Below, piece after piece: positions 20,402-29,285 of a DNA stretch of 64,000 bases. The notes beneath the pieces were generated by a model. It was not told where the DNA came from. It saw only the letters and a list, made by a program, of their open reading frames with translations, and did no database searches. How positions within the stretch are numbered: the stretch's first letter is position 1; every line of letters starts with the position of its first letter. Made by a program: the position numbers and the translations under genes. Source of the DNA: an uncultured Desulfobacterales bacterium (GTDB lineage Bacteria > Desulfobacterota > Desulfobulbia > Desulfobulbales > Desulfocapsaceae); NCBI GenBank assembly GCA_937915545.1, contig CALGIJ010000017.1, positions 1 to 64,000 on the forward strand, in the 5' to 3' direction.

Positions 20402-22456
20402 ATGAACGTCACCACCTTCCACTCGCTGGACCAGCTCATCGCCGCTGCCAGGGGCCGCGTTGCGGATAAGGACGTTGTCTCCTTCGACCTCTTCGACACC
20501 CTGCTGGTGCGCCGTATCCACGACCCCGATCTGGTTAAGCTGCCAGTGGCGCGATTTATAGCCAGTCTGGCGGGGGCCTGCGGCCGCCGCGTTGGCGAGC
20601 GGGAGGTGCAAAGACTGCGCGACGGCATCGAAAGACGCCACCGCCAGGAGACCGGGGAGCGCTTCGTCGACCACGAGGCCTGCTACCCGCGCTTCATGGA
20701 GGAATTGCTGCGGCAGATCTTCGCCGAAGACTATGCAAGCGGCCTGCTCGAAAAGGTCACCGACTTCGAGTTGACCATGGAAAACGCCATGCTGGTGCCG
20801 CGCCAGCCCTTTCTCCCCTGGCTGGCGGAGCTGGCCGACCAGGGCAAGCGGCTGCTGGTGGTTTCCGACATGTACCTCCCCTCCACCCATCTGCGGCGCC
20901 TGCTTTCCCACGCCGGCCTGGAGCCGTATGTCGAGGGGATCGTCTCCTCCGCCGACACCTTTCTCGCCAAGGCCTCGGGCAAGGCCTTCCCGATGATCGC
21001 CGAGAAATACGGAGTCGACCCGCAGCGCTGGCTGCACATCGGCGACAACCCCATCTCCGACGGCCTGCGCCCAGCCGAACATGGCATCGAGGCGCTGGTG
21101 CTGCATGACGTCGGAGAGGCGCAGCGCAAGTCGCTGGTCAAGCGCTACTACAACTACAGCGATGGCAAACCCTTCTGGCGCGGGCGCATTCTGCAGCAGG
21201 TCATGGCGCCGCTGGAGGGGGAGAACGTGCCGCAGCCGGCGCTCTATCGCCAGGGCTACACCTTCCTCGGTCCGCTCATCGGCCTCTTCGTTCAGGAAGT
21301 TGCCCGCTACTGCCTCGAAAAGGGCATCACCAAGATCTTCTTTCTTTCCCGCGAGGGCTGGACCTTCAAGCGCTACTGGGAAAAGGCCATGCCCTTTCTC
21401 TACCCAGAGGGGGGGCTGCCGCAGATCGAATACCTCTACGTCAGCCGAATGGCCCTCGCCGGAGCCTCCTGCGCCTATCAGGGGCTGACCAAGGCTAATG
21501 CCGACATCGTCTTTCTGCCGGTCGGCAACCGCGACTTCCGTGATGTCTGCCGCATCTTCGCCCTCGACATCGAGCCCCTGCTGCCGCACCTGCAGCGCTT
21601 TGATCTGCAGTCGGAGACCGCCCTCAGCCCGGCCCACGAGGGCTATAGCCCTGAGCATCGCATCAACTTCGATCGCCTGCTCGAAGACGAAGCCTTCCAG
21701 ACGGAGATCCGCCACCAGGCTGCGGAGAAGAACCGTGCGGCGGTGGCCTATTTCGAGTCGGTGGGCATGTTCGTCCACGACCAGGTGGCCTTGGTTGATA
21801 TCGGCTGGCTGGGCACCATCCAGCGCTTTCTCTTCGAGACCATCGCCCATCGCCCGGACTGCCCCACCTGTCATGGGCTGCTCTTCGGGGCGACGCGTGG
21901 CATCCCCTATCCCGAGGATGCCCGCAATCAGCTGCGCGGTATCATCTATGACCGCTATCGCTTCGACTTCGCCGCCAGCGTGCTCACCTACGCCCAGGAC
22001 ATCTTCGAGGAGGCCTGCCGCGCCCCACACCCGACCCTCAACGGCTACCGGCTCGGTTCCCAGGGGGTGGAACTCGTCTTTCGCGGCGGCGAGGATGCCA
22101 TCGGCCAGGCCGAGGTGGAGCAGGACGCCTACTTCGCCCCTCTGCAACAGGGCATCTTCGACAGCGCTGCCCGCTTCGGCGCCGCCGCCGCCCTGCTTGG
22201 ATACCAGTTCGACGACTGCAAGCCCTGGCTCAACTATCTGCTGGTCAGCAAGCTGGCCTTCCCCACGGCGCAGGAGGTGGCCGACATCAGACATCGCCAC
22301 CATCTCGATGACTTCCACGGTGGTAAAAAGCCCCAGGCGGCCTTCGTGATGGGCCCGGTGCCACTGTGGGGCGAGCGGCAGTGGAAGCTGCGCTTTCATC
22401 CCTGGCTGCGCCTGCGCCATTTTCTCGGCCATCTGCGAGGGAGGATCAATCAATGA
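20402..22456 (+). CDS. HAD-superfamily protein of polysaccharide loci (COG5610-like)
   Basis: This 684-residue protein has a HAD hydrolase module in its first 250 residues: SFDLFDTLLVRR (motif I, about 27-38), VVSDMYLPS (motif II), the lysine in KASGKAF and IGDNPISD (motif IV). A second region from about 280 (KIFFLSREGWTFKRYW) resembles the duplicated HAD-like half seen in proteins of O-antigen and capsule clusters. Such proteins accompany glycosyltransferases, but their substrate is not established. It follows the GT2 gene closely and overlaps the next small ORF by four bases (ATGA). Confidence 0.75.
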   Translation: MNVTTFHSLDQLIAAARGRVADKDVVSFDLFDTLLVRRIHDPDLVKLPVARFIASLAGACGRRVGEREVQRLRDGIERRHRQETGERFVDHEACYPRFMEELLRQIFAEDYASGLLEKVTDFELTMENAMLVPRQPFLPWLAELADQGKRLLVVSDMYLPSTHLRRLLSHAGLEPYVEGIVSSADTFLAKASGKAFPMIAEKYGVDPQRWLHIGDNPISDGLRPAEHGIEALVLHDVGEAQRKSLVKRYYNYSDGKPFWRGRILQQVMAPLEGENVPQPALYRQGYTFLGPLIGLFVQEVARYCLEKGITKIFFLSREGWTFKRYWEKAMPFLYPEGGLPQIEYLYVSRMALAGASCAYQGLTKANADIVFLPVGNRDFRDVCRIFALDIEPLLPHLQRFDLQSETALSPAHEGYSPEHRINFDRLLEDEAFQTEIRHQAAEKNRAAVAYFESVGMFVHDQVALVDIGWLGTIQRFLFETIAHRPDCPTCHGLLFGATRGIPYPEDARNQLRGIIYDRYRFDFAASVLTYAQDIFEEACRAPHPTLNGYRLGSQGVELVFRGGEDAIGQAEVEQDAYFAPLQQGIFDSAARFGAAAALLGYQFDDCKPWLNYLLVSKLAFPTAQEVADIRHRHHLDDFHGGKKPQAAFVMGPVPLWGERQWKLRFHPWLRLRHFLGHLRGRINQ

Positions 22457-22686
22457 AACCTGTCGTCGACAGCCGCTACGATCTCGAAGGCAGCTCCATC
22501 CTGCGCCTGGCGCGCCTCGCCCTGCTCGGCAAGTGGCTTCCTCTGGGCAATTTTCGGGGTGGGCCGGGGGCGCGCTGCCTGGCGGTGCTGCTCCTCCTGC
22601 ACTACCTCGGCCGTCCTCTTTACGCCATCCACCTGCGTCATGGCCACCGCCTGCAGCCGCTGCTGCGACGGCTGCGCCGCCGCTAA
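22453..22686 (+). CDS. Small basic hydrophobic protein coupled to the HAD gene
   Basis: This 77-residue frame starts within an ATGA overlap with the preceding stop, the classic arrangement for coupled translation. It has a hydrophobic central stretch (CLAVLLLLHYLG) and a very arginine-rich end (LLRRLRRR). I recognise no family. It may be a small membrane-associated helper of the glycan genes. It may also be a chance frame, since GC-rich sequence allows many. Confidence 0.4.
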   Translation: MKPVVDSRYDLEGSSILRLARLALLGKWLPLGNFRGGPGARCLAVLLLLHYLGRPLYAIHLRHGHRLQPLLRRLRRR

Positions 22687-22842
22687 CCGCAACGCACCGG
22701 TTCACGCTATTACGCCTGAAAAGAGAAACGCAGGGGAGAGGTTGGGATGTGCGGGACCATCCTGACCTTTGTCACTGCCAGGGCGTGACCGCATCGTGCC
22801 TATCGCAATACGGGGGCGAAAAGATCGGTGCCTTGGCGCGGA

Positions 22843-24582
22843 TCACTTCTTCAAGGCGACGGCAAGGATGCTCTTGCGGTTGGGGTGCAGCTTGAACTGC
22901 CGCGAGGAGATATTTTTCTCCACCACCAGCGAACAGTTGCCGATGAGGATCTTCGTCCCGGTCGAGATGGTCCCGAAGACCTCGATCCTGATGCGGTCGA
23001 TGTCGATGATGCCGCTTAGGTCATAGTCTTCGGCCTGGCCGACCAGTCCTTCTTCGGGAGCCCCGGCTTTCGAGTAGATGCCGGAGCCGGGAATGAGATT
23101 GAGGCGGATGAGCAGCAGCTTGGTCTCGGCCAGTTCCTTCTCCATGGCTTTGACCTTCTTCGAGTGGGAACTGCCCGGGTAATGGGTGATCCACTGCACG
23201 ATGGCCTCCTGCTGTTCGACGATGCTCGTCTTCAGCTCGTTGAAACGCGCCAGGCGTTCGGCCACCACCCCGGCGGCGATAAGGGCAGGGGTGCTGTTCT
23301 CCGAGCCGACGTCGCCCAGGGTGATGCTGCCCTCGGAGATGATCGTCCCTCCCATGACCTTGCTGTCGGGTCGACAGCGTACATCCCCCCCGGCAACGAT
23401 ATCGCTGTAGTAGGATTGCTTGCGGATGACGGCGATGCCGCCGCAGCGCAGGGTGCCCTGCTCGATGAAGTTGATGTCGGCGTCGCCCTTGACCTCCAGA
23501 CTGCTGTTCTTGCCGGTAATACCGCCGCGCACCACCAGGTTGCCCTGGGCACTGATCTTGCCGGACATCACCGCCCCGGAGACCTCCAGATCGCCGGCCA
23601 CCGTCACCTTGAAGCCCGGCTGCACCGAACCGCGGATGGTGACGGCGTTCATGCTCTCGACGTTGCCGGTCTGGTAGTCGATGTCGCCCACCAGTACCTG
23701 GTGCGAGCAGACCTTGATGATGCGGTTGTTGACGATGGAAAGAACGCCGTTCTTGGTGGCAGTGACTTGCAGGGTGTCACGGTTGAAACGAACGTCGTTG
23801 GCAAGCTCGATCTTCAGGTCCTTGCCAGGCTGGGCGGGCGTCTCCTCGCCGAAAATGCTGATCCCGGGGGCGCCCTGCACCGCCGGGATCTTGGTGGCGA
23901 TCACTTCGCCGGCCTTGATGCCGACCATGATGCGCCTCTCGCGGAAGTCGATGGAGCCGTCCTCGAGGAGGGTGCCGGCGATGGGCCCGATCTCCAGCTC
24001 GTAGCGCAGGTAGGCGTCGCTGCTCTGGCCGACCTCCTGGCCCCGGGCGATGATGAAGCGGCGGAATTCCTGCTCGCCGCGGGTGATGCAGTCGAGGGCC
24101 TCTTCGAGGGCCTCGTCATCGATGCCGAAGACGATGTTTTCGGCGGCGATCAGCTCGCGCAGGTCCTGGCCGCGCAGCGAGCGCCCCCCCTCCAGTGGCG
24201 GGTGTATGACCAGGGTGGCCTTCATCAGGTCGGGGGAATAGAGAAAGAGAGGTTCCACGGCAATCACCGTGATCGGCTCGGGCACATCGGCGCGACGGGT
24301 GGTCTTCACCTTGGGGTAGCCGGGCACGGTCGCCACCACGGCGGAACCGTCTTCGGAGAGTTGGGCCCACTCCCCCGGCTCGAGGGGTGCCTTACTGTAC
24401 CCTCTCGCGGCGAAGCGCTGGAAATTGGGGAAATCGGCGAGCACGTGGCCGGCCATGACCAACTCGGTCACCGGGATCTTGTCGGTGGTGTAGTCGTCAC
24501 CAATCTTCAGCAGGGCAGTGAGAAAATGCAGGGTGGGCTTGATGATTTTCTTCTTTTCGCTGCCGTCGTCGATCTGTTCCAT
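22843..24582 (-). CDS. FapA/DUF342 family polymer-forming protein
   Basis: This 579-residue protein has a central right-handed beta-helix with many GDLEVSGAVMSGKISAQGN-like turns (about residues 300-430) typical of the FapA family (DUF342). An N-terminal domain and a C-terminal coiled coil (about 470-520) flank it. Members are widespread in delta-type bacteria and are often tied to signalling or cell-surface functions that remain unclear. No signal peptide is present, so it is cytoplasmic or peripheral. ATG 24582 has GGACAAGG just upstream, while the frame extends to a TTG at 24600. Confidence 0.85.
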   Translation of the reverse strand: MEQIDDGSEKKKIIKPTLHFLTALLKIGDDYTTDKIPVTELVMAGHVLADFPNFQRFAARGYSKAPLEPGEWAQLSEDGSAVVATVPGYPKVKTTRRADVPEPITVIAVEPLFLYSPDLMKATLVIHPPLEGGRSLRGQDLRELIAAENIVFGIDDEALEEALDCITRGEQEFRRFIIARGQEVGQSSDAYLRYELEIGPIAGTLLEDGSIDFRERRIMVGIKAGEVIATKIPAVQGAPGISIFGEETPAQPGKDLKIELANDVRFNRDTLQVTATKNGVLSIVNNRIIKVCSHQVLVGDIDYQTGNVESMNAVTIRGSVQPGFKVTVAGDLEVSGAVMSGKISAQGNLVVRGGITGKNSSLEVKGDADINFIEQGTLRCGGIAVIRKQSYYSDIVAGGDVRCRPDSKVMGGTIISEGSITLGDVGSENSTPALIAAGVVAERLARFNELKTSIVEQQEAIVQWITHYPGSSHSKKVKAMEKELAETKLLLIRLNLIPGSGIYSKAGAPEEGLVGQAEDYDLSGIIDIDRIRIEVFGTISTGTKILIGNCSLVVEKNISSRQFKLHPNRKSILAVALKK

Positions 24583-24761
24583 CCTTGTCCTGCCTGGCAA
24601 AAAAATGACGGGGGAAGATGTCGGGCCGTAGCAGTATCATATCACGTCGTAAGAGATGACTTAAGCATTTTTTCCCCTATCGCCTCCTGAAAAGGGCTAA
24701 CTTCCAAGGAGAATCCCTGCGAGGAGCGGCCTCGCCGGAGGTCGCTCGGTATGTTGCCGGG

Positions 24762-26558
24762 CTATTTTTGCTCTGATTTGAGGACGGCGAGGAAGGCGGT
24801 CTGCGGGATATCGACGTTGCCCACCGTCTTCATGCGTTTTTTGCCGGCTTTCTGCTTTTCGAGGAGTTTGCGCTTTCTGGTGATATCTCCGCCATAGCAT
24901 TTGGCGAGGACGTCCTTGCGCAAGGGCGAGATGGTGGTGCGGGCGATGATGGTGCCACCGATTGCCGCCTGGATGGCGATCTTGAACATCTGCCGCGGGA
25001 TCTCTTCCTTGAGCATCTCGCAGGCGTGCAGCCCCCTGGCGCGGGCGTTGTTGCGGTGCACGAGCTGCGACAGGGCGTCGACCACCTCGCCGTTGACGAG
25101 GATGTCGACCTTGACGAGATCACTCTTGCGGTAGTCGAGCATGTCGTAATTGAAGGAACCGTACCCTTGAGTGATCGACTTGAGGCGGTCGTAGAAGTCG
25201 AAAATGGCTTCGGCCAGGGGCAACTCGCACTGCAGTTCGATACGCCCTGGGGTGGGGTAATGGAAGCTGGTGTTGACGCCGCGCCGCTCCATAAGCAGGG
25301 TCATGACCGGCCCCATATAGCGCTCGGGAATGAGAATGGTCGCTTTGATGTAGGGTTCCTCGACGCGCTCGATGTGGGTGGGGTCGGGGAAGTGGGCCGG
25401 GTTGTCGACGTGCTTGACGGTGCCGTTGGCGAGGTGGAAGATATACTGCACCGAGGGCACGGTGAGGATGAGCGAGATGTCGAACTCGCGCTCAAGACGC
25501 TCCTGGATGACTTCGAGGTGGAGCAGGCCGAGGAAACCGCAGCGGAAGCCGAAGCCGAGGGCGGCCGAGGAGTCGCGCTCGAAGGTCAGCGAGGCATCGT
25601 TGAGCTTGAGCTTTTCCAGAGCGGTGGCGAGATCCTCGTAGTCGTCGGTGTCGATGGGGTAGATGGAGGAGAAGACCACCTGCTGCACCTCGCGGAAGCC
25701 GGGCAGGGGGCTGTCCGCCGGGCAATCCTTAAGAGTGATGGTATCGCCGGGGCGCGTATCCTGGATGGTCTTGATGCCAGCGAGGATATAGCCAACCTGG
25801 CCGGCCGAGAGCTGCTTCTGCGGTTCACGGTGGAGCTTGAAGAATCCTACCTCGTCTACCTTGTACTCGCGATCATTTGCCATGAAGCGGATGGTGTCGC
25901 CGGCCCTGACCGAGCCGTTGATGATGCGCACCGAGATCAGCGTGCCACGGAAAGGATCGTAGTTGGCATCGAAAATCAGCGCCTGCAGCGGGGCCTGCGG
26001 GTCGCCCTTGGGGGGCGGGAGGTGCTTGACGATGGTCTCGAAGAGCTCGGGAATGCCGGTACCCATCTTTGCCGAGCAGAACTGCACCAGGTGGCTGTCA
26101 AGGCCGAGGTCTTCCTCGATCTGCAGGGCGACTTTCTCCGGCTCCGCCGAGGGCAGGTCGATCTTGTTGATTACCGGGATGATCTCGAGATTGTTCTCCA
26201 TGGCCAGATAGAGATTGGCCAGGGTCTGGGCCTCTACCCCCTGGGCGGCATCGACCAGCAGCAGGGCTCCCTCGCAGGAACTGAGCGCCCGCGATACCTC
26301 GTAGCTGAAATCGACATGGCCGGGGGTGTCGACGAGATTGAGCATGTACTGCCGCCCGTCTTTTGCCGTATAGGGCAGGCAGATGGTCTGGCTTTTGATG
26401 GTGATGCCGCGTTCGCGCTCGATTTCCATGTTGTCGAGGATCTGGTCTTTGAACTCTCGATCGGAAACGAGGTTGCAATATTGAATCATTCTGTCGGCCA
26501 GGGTTGACTTGCCATGGTCGATATGCGCAATTATGCTGAAATTTCTGATAGTATCCAT
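24762..26558 (-). CDS. lepA: Elongation factor 4 (ribosome back-translocase)
   Basis: This is a 598-residue translational GTPase, the normal length for LepA. It starts MDTIRNFSIIAHIDHGKST, carrying the G1 loop, and has VDTPGHVDF (G3) and INKIDLP (G4). The C-terminal end has the LepA-specific region with RKRKLLEKQKAGKKRMK. It binds ribosomes and remodels stalled complexes. The ATG 26558 matches the family start, so the longer open frame upstream is not used. It diverges from rpoH across 268 bases. Confidence 0.97.
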   Translation of the reverse strand: MDTIRNFSIIAHIDHGKSTLADRMIQYCNLVSDREFKDQILDNMEIERERGITIKSQTICLPYTAKDGRQYMLNLVDTPGHVDFSYEVSRALSSCEGALLLVDAAQGVEAQTLANLYLAMENNLEIIPVINKIDLPSAEPEKVALQIEEDLGLDSHLVQFCSAKMGTGIPELFETIVKHLPPPKGDPQAPLQALIFDANYDPFRGTLISVRIINGSVRAGDTIRFMANDREYKVDEVGFFKLHREPQKQLSAGQVGYILAGIKTIQDTRPGDTITLKDCPADSPLPGFREVQQVVFSSIYPIDTDDYEDLATALEKLKLNDASLTFERDSSAALGFGFRCGFLGLLHLEVIQERLEREFDISLILTVPSVQYIFHLANGTVKHVDNPAHFPDPTHIERVEEPYIKATILIPERYMGPVMTLLMERRGVNTSFHYPTPGRIELQCELPLAEAIFDFYDRLKSITQGYGSFNYDMLDYRKSDLVKVDILVNGEVVDALSQLVHRNNARARGLHACEMLKEEIPRQMFKIAIQAAIGGTIIARTTISPLRKDVLAKCYGGDITRKRKLLEKQKAGKKRMKTVGNVDIPQTAFLAVLKSEQK

Positions 26559-26750
26559 TCGCGTGGTGAGGTACGGGAGATTTTCCTGACGGGGGCCAAC
26601 CGCGGTTGACCGCAGGGGCGAGAAAGTTCTCAGATATGTAGCATATCCCCAAGGGGATGAAAATAAAATTCTCAATCTGAAAATAGCTGTGATACAATCG
26701 GATTTAAACGGAGTTGCCAGGAATTGAGCCTGGGCCTATAGTTAATCTCG

Positions 26751-26778
26751 TTGCACTTTCGTCCACATAGAGTATTAT
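26751..26778 (+). promoter_or_regulatory. Probable sigma-70 promoter of rpoH
   Basis: TTGCAC (26751-26756) and TATTAT (26773-26778) are separated by 16 bases and lie about 50 bases before the rpoH start. A second possible -10, TACAAT, lies at about 26693-26698 with a weak -35. Confidence 0.55.
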
Positions 26779-26826
26779 TGTAATCTTTCTGAAAATTCTC
26801 GGCATTTTTTCCGGAGAAGGAAGTTA

Positions 26827-27855
26827 ATGACAAAGAACAGTCTTGTGGATCCAGAGCTGGAAATCGAGCCGTTGGATGACCCGGAGCTGGAGACGGAGAT
26901 AGAGGGTATCGACGAAGGCTACGACAACTCCCTGGTGGCGGTTCCCGACGACGAGAACCTGCCGGTGCTCAGCAATCCAGCACTGCACCGCTACCTGCAG
27001 GAGATCAGCCAGTACGAGCTGCTCAGTCGCGAGGAAACCGACGAGCTGGCCATCCGCTTTCGCGAGCATGGTGACCAGGAGGCCGCCTACCGCCTGGTCA
27101 GCTCCAACCTCAGGCTGGTGGTCAAGGTGGCCATGGACTTCCAGAAATACTGGATGCAGAATTTCATGGACCTCATCCAGGAAGGCAACGTCGGGCTGGT
27201 GCAGGCCACCAAGAAATTCGATCCCTACCGGGGAGTCAAATTCTCCTACTATGCAGCCTACTGGATCCGCGCCTACGTGCTCAAGTTCATCATGGACAAC
27301 TGGCGCCTGGTGAAGATTGGCACCACCCAGGCCCAGCGCAAGCTCTTCTTCAGCCTCAATAAGGAGCGCAAGCTCCTCGAAGGGCAAGGATTCAACCCCG
27401 AGCCCAAGCTGCTCGCCGAGCGTCTCAACGTCAAGGAGCGCGAGGTGGTGGAGATGGGGCAGCGCATGGACAACTGGGACGTCTCCCTGGAGAGTCCGGT
27501 TCGCTCTGATTCCGACGACGAGCAGAAGAATTTCCTGCCCTCAGAGGGGCCGGGAATCGAATCGATGGTCGCCGGCAAGGAGATCAAGGCAAAACTCGGC
27601 GAGTTGATCGCTTCCCTGAAGGACAAGCTCAACGACAAGGAGCGCATGATCCTTGACAAGCGGCTGCTCACCGACGAGCCGATGACCCTGCAGACCATCG
27701 CCGACCGCTTCGAGATCTCACGCGAGCGGGTGCGGCAGATCGAGGTCAACCTGCTCAAGAAGATGAAAAAATACCTCGAAACGGAAATGCCCGACATCGT
27801 CGACTACTTCGACGGGGAAAAGATCGTCATCAGCGGGTCGTCCTCCGAACATTGA
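26827..27855 (+). CDS. rpoH: RNA polymerase sigma factor, sigma-32 (RpoH) type
   Basis: This is a 342-residue group-3 sigma factor. Region 2 (SNLRLVVKVAMDFQKYW, DLIQEGNVGLVQATKKFDPYRGVKFSYYAAYWIRAYV, about residues 95-155) and region 4.2 (TLQTIADRFEISRERVRQIEVNLLKKM) are intact. The segment QRKLFFSLNKERK after region 2.4 is the RpoH box that separates heat-shock sigmas from RpoD or RpoS. An acidic N-terminal extension of about 45 residues (DPELEIEPLDDPELETEIEG) precedes region 1.2 and is longer than in E. coli. A GGAGAAGG site lies before the ATG. Confidence 0.9.
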   Translation: MTKNSLVDPELEIEPLDDPELETEIEGIDEGYDNSLVAVPDDENLPVLSNPALHRYLQEISQYELLSREETDELAIRFREHGDQEAAYRLVSSNLRLVVKVAMDFQKYWMQNFMDLIQEGNVGLVQATKKFDPYRGVKFSYYAAYWIRAYVLKFIMDNWRLVKIGTTQAQRKLFFSLNKERKLLEGQGFNPEPKLLAERLNVKEREVVEMGQRMDNWDVSLESPVRSDSDDEQKNFLPSEGPGIESMVAGKEIKAKLGELIASLKDKLNDKERMILDKRLLTDEPMTLQTIADRFEISRERVRQIEVNLLKKMKKYLETEMPDIVDYFDGEKIVISGSSSEH

Positions 27856-27951
27856 GGCCGGCCGGCTGCGGACTGGCAGCCCTTTATTCAGACTTCGGCC
27901 GCCGGCGCGGCCGCCCCTCTTCCACCGAATACCCCTGACCCCAAACTTCCC

Positions 27952-29133
27952 ATGAACGTACCTCTGCTCGACCTCAAGGCGCAACTCGACTCCCTCGAAT
28001 CGGACCTGCTTGCCGCGGTGACCCGCGTCGTCAAATCGACCCGCTATATCCAGGGTCCCGAAGTGGAAGCCCTGGAAGCCGAAATCGCCGCCTACTGCGG
28101 CACCGCCCGTGCCGTCGGGGTGACCAGCGGCACCGACGCCCTGCTCGCCTGCCTCATGGCGCTTGATATCGGCCCCGGAGACCGCGTGCTGACCACCCCC
28201 TTCTCGTTCTTCGCCACCATGGGCGTCATCCTTCGCGTCGGGGCGGTGCCGGTCTTCGCCGATATCGAACCGAAAAGCTTCAATATCGATGTCGCCCGTG
28301 TCGAGGAACTGCTCGCCGGCGACCAGCAGCGCACCATCAAGGCAATCATTCCCGTGCATCTCTATGGGCAGTGCGCTGACATGGCGGGGATCATGGGTCT
28401 CGCCAGGCAATACGGTGTGCCGGTAATCGAAGATGCCGCCCAGGCCATCGGCGCCGAGTACCCCATGCCAGTCGACGGTGGAGTGCAGTATATGCGGGCC
28501 GGATCCATGGGTCTCGCCGGCTGCTTCTCGTTCTTTCCCAGCAAGAACCTCGGCGGTATCGGCGACGGCGGCATGGTGGTCAGCCAGGACCAGGACTTTG
28601 CCGACAGGGTGGCCCTTTTACGCAACCATGGCGCCCAGCCGAAATACTACCACCGCATGGTCGGCGGCAACTTCCGCCTTGACCCCATCCAGGCCGCTGC
28701 GCTGCGCGTCAAGTTGCCGCACCTTGACCAGTGGCACCGTCTGCGGCGTCGCAACGCCAGCCGCTACAATGAATTGTTCGCCGCTTCGGGGCTGGTCGAG
28801 AGGGGCAAGATCGCCACACCGCAGCAGGTCTACGAGGAAGGCGTCGGCAATGGCGCCGCATCGCCGCTGACCCATATCTACAACCAATATGTGCTTCGCG
28901 CCGAAAAACGCGACCAGCTGGTGTCCTGGCTCGGGGAAAACAGCATCGGCTGCGAGATCTACTACCCTGTGCCCCTGCACCGCCAGGAGTGCCTCGGCGA
29001 GCTCGGCAGGGGAATCAGCTGCCCTGAAGCCGAGGCTGCCGCCGAACGGACCCTGGCGCTTCCCATCTATCCAGAACTGACCGAGGAGATGCAGCGTTAC
29101 GTGGTGGAGAAGATCGTGCAGTTTTATCGCTGA
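27952..29133 (+). CDS. DegT/DnrJ/EryC1/StrS sugar aminotransferase
   Basis: This 393-residue PLP enzyme transaminates nucleotide-linked keto-sugars. The PLP lysine is K198 in SFFPSKNLGG, and the cofactor contacts TSGTDAL (58-64) and EDAAQAIGA (160-168) are present. The length is typical. It probably makes an amino sugar for a surface glycan. The large TPR/barrel protein follows on the same strand after about 150 bases. The precise sugar cannot be told. Confidence 0.93.
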   Translation: MNVPLLDLKAQLDSLESDLLAAVTRVVKSTRYIQGPEVEALEAEIAAYCGTARAVGVTSGTDALLACLMALDIGPGDRVLTTPFSFFATMGVILRVGAVPVFADIEPKSFNIDVARVEELLAGDQQRTIKAIIPVHLYGQCADMAGIMGLARQYGVPVIEDAAQAIGAEYPMPVDGGVQYMRAGSMGLAGCFSFFPSKNLGGIGDGGMVVSQDQDFADRVALLRNHGAQPKYYHRMVGGNFRLDPIQAAALRVKLPHLDQWHRLRRRNASRYNELFAASGLVERGKIATPQQVYEEGVGNGAASPLTHIYNQYVLRAEKRDQLVSWLGENSIGCEIYYPVPLHRQECLGELGRGISCPEAEAAAERTLALPIYPELTEEMQRYVVEKIVQFYR

Positions 29134-29285
29134 TCCATTACCATGATCCCCATGGGGAGAGAGGCCGGCGGTCGGTGCGTCGCACCACTGATCGTGTCCA
29201 TGGTGGATGGAGATCACGCCACGCTCTCCCCTCCTTGGGAGGTGCCTTCGTTGTTGAGCTTCGCATCGACACCACTTTCGTCAAC

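Noticed and set aside
19452..22686. Complete O-antigen locus
   Set aside because: Only one glycosyltransferase, a HAD protein and a small ORF are present, with no polymerase, flippase or nucleotide-sugar genes adjacent. The O-antigen-ligase-like gene is more than 10 kb away.
20384..22705. 773-residue open frame on the minus strand across the HAD gene
   Set aside because: It mirrors the true gene, has no family motif or ribosome site, and is explained by GC-rich codon bias. Similar long antisense frames lie at 1944-3449, 3862-5769, 12109-13707, 25026-26507, 30660-33308 and 40172-41752.
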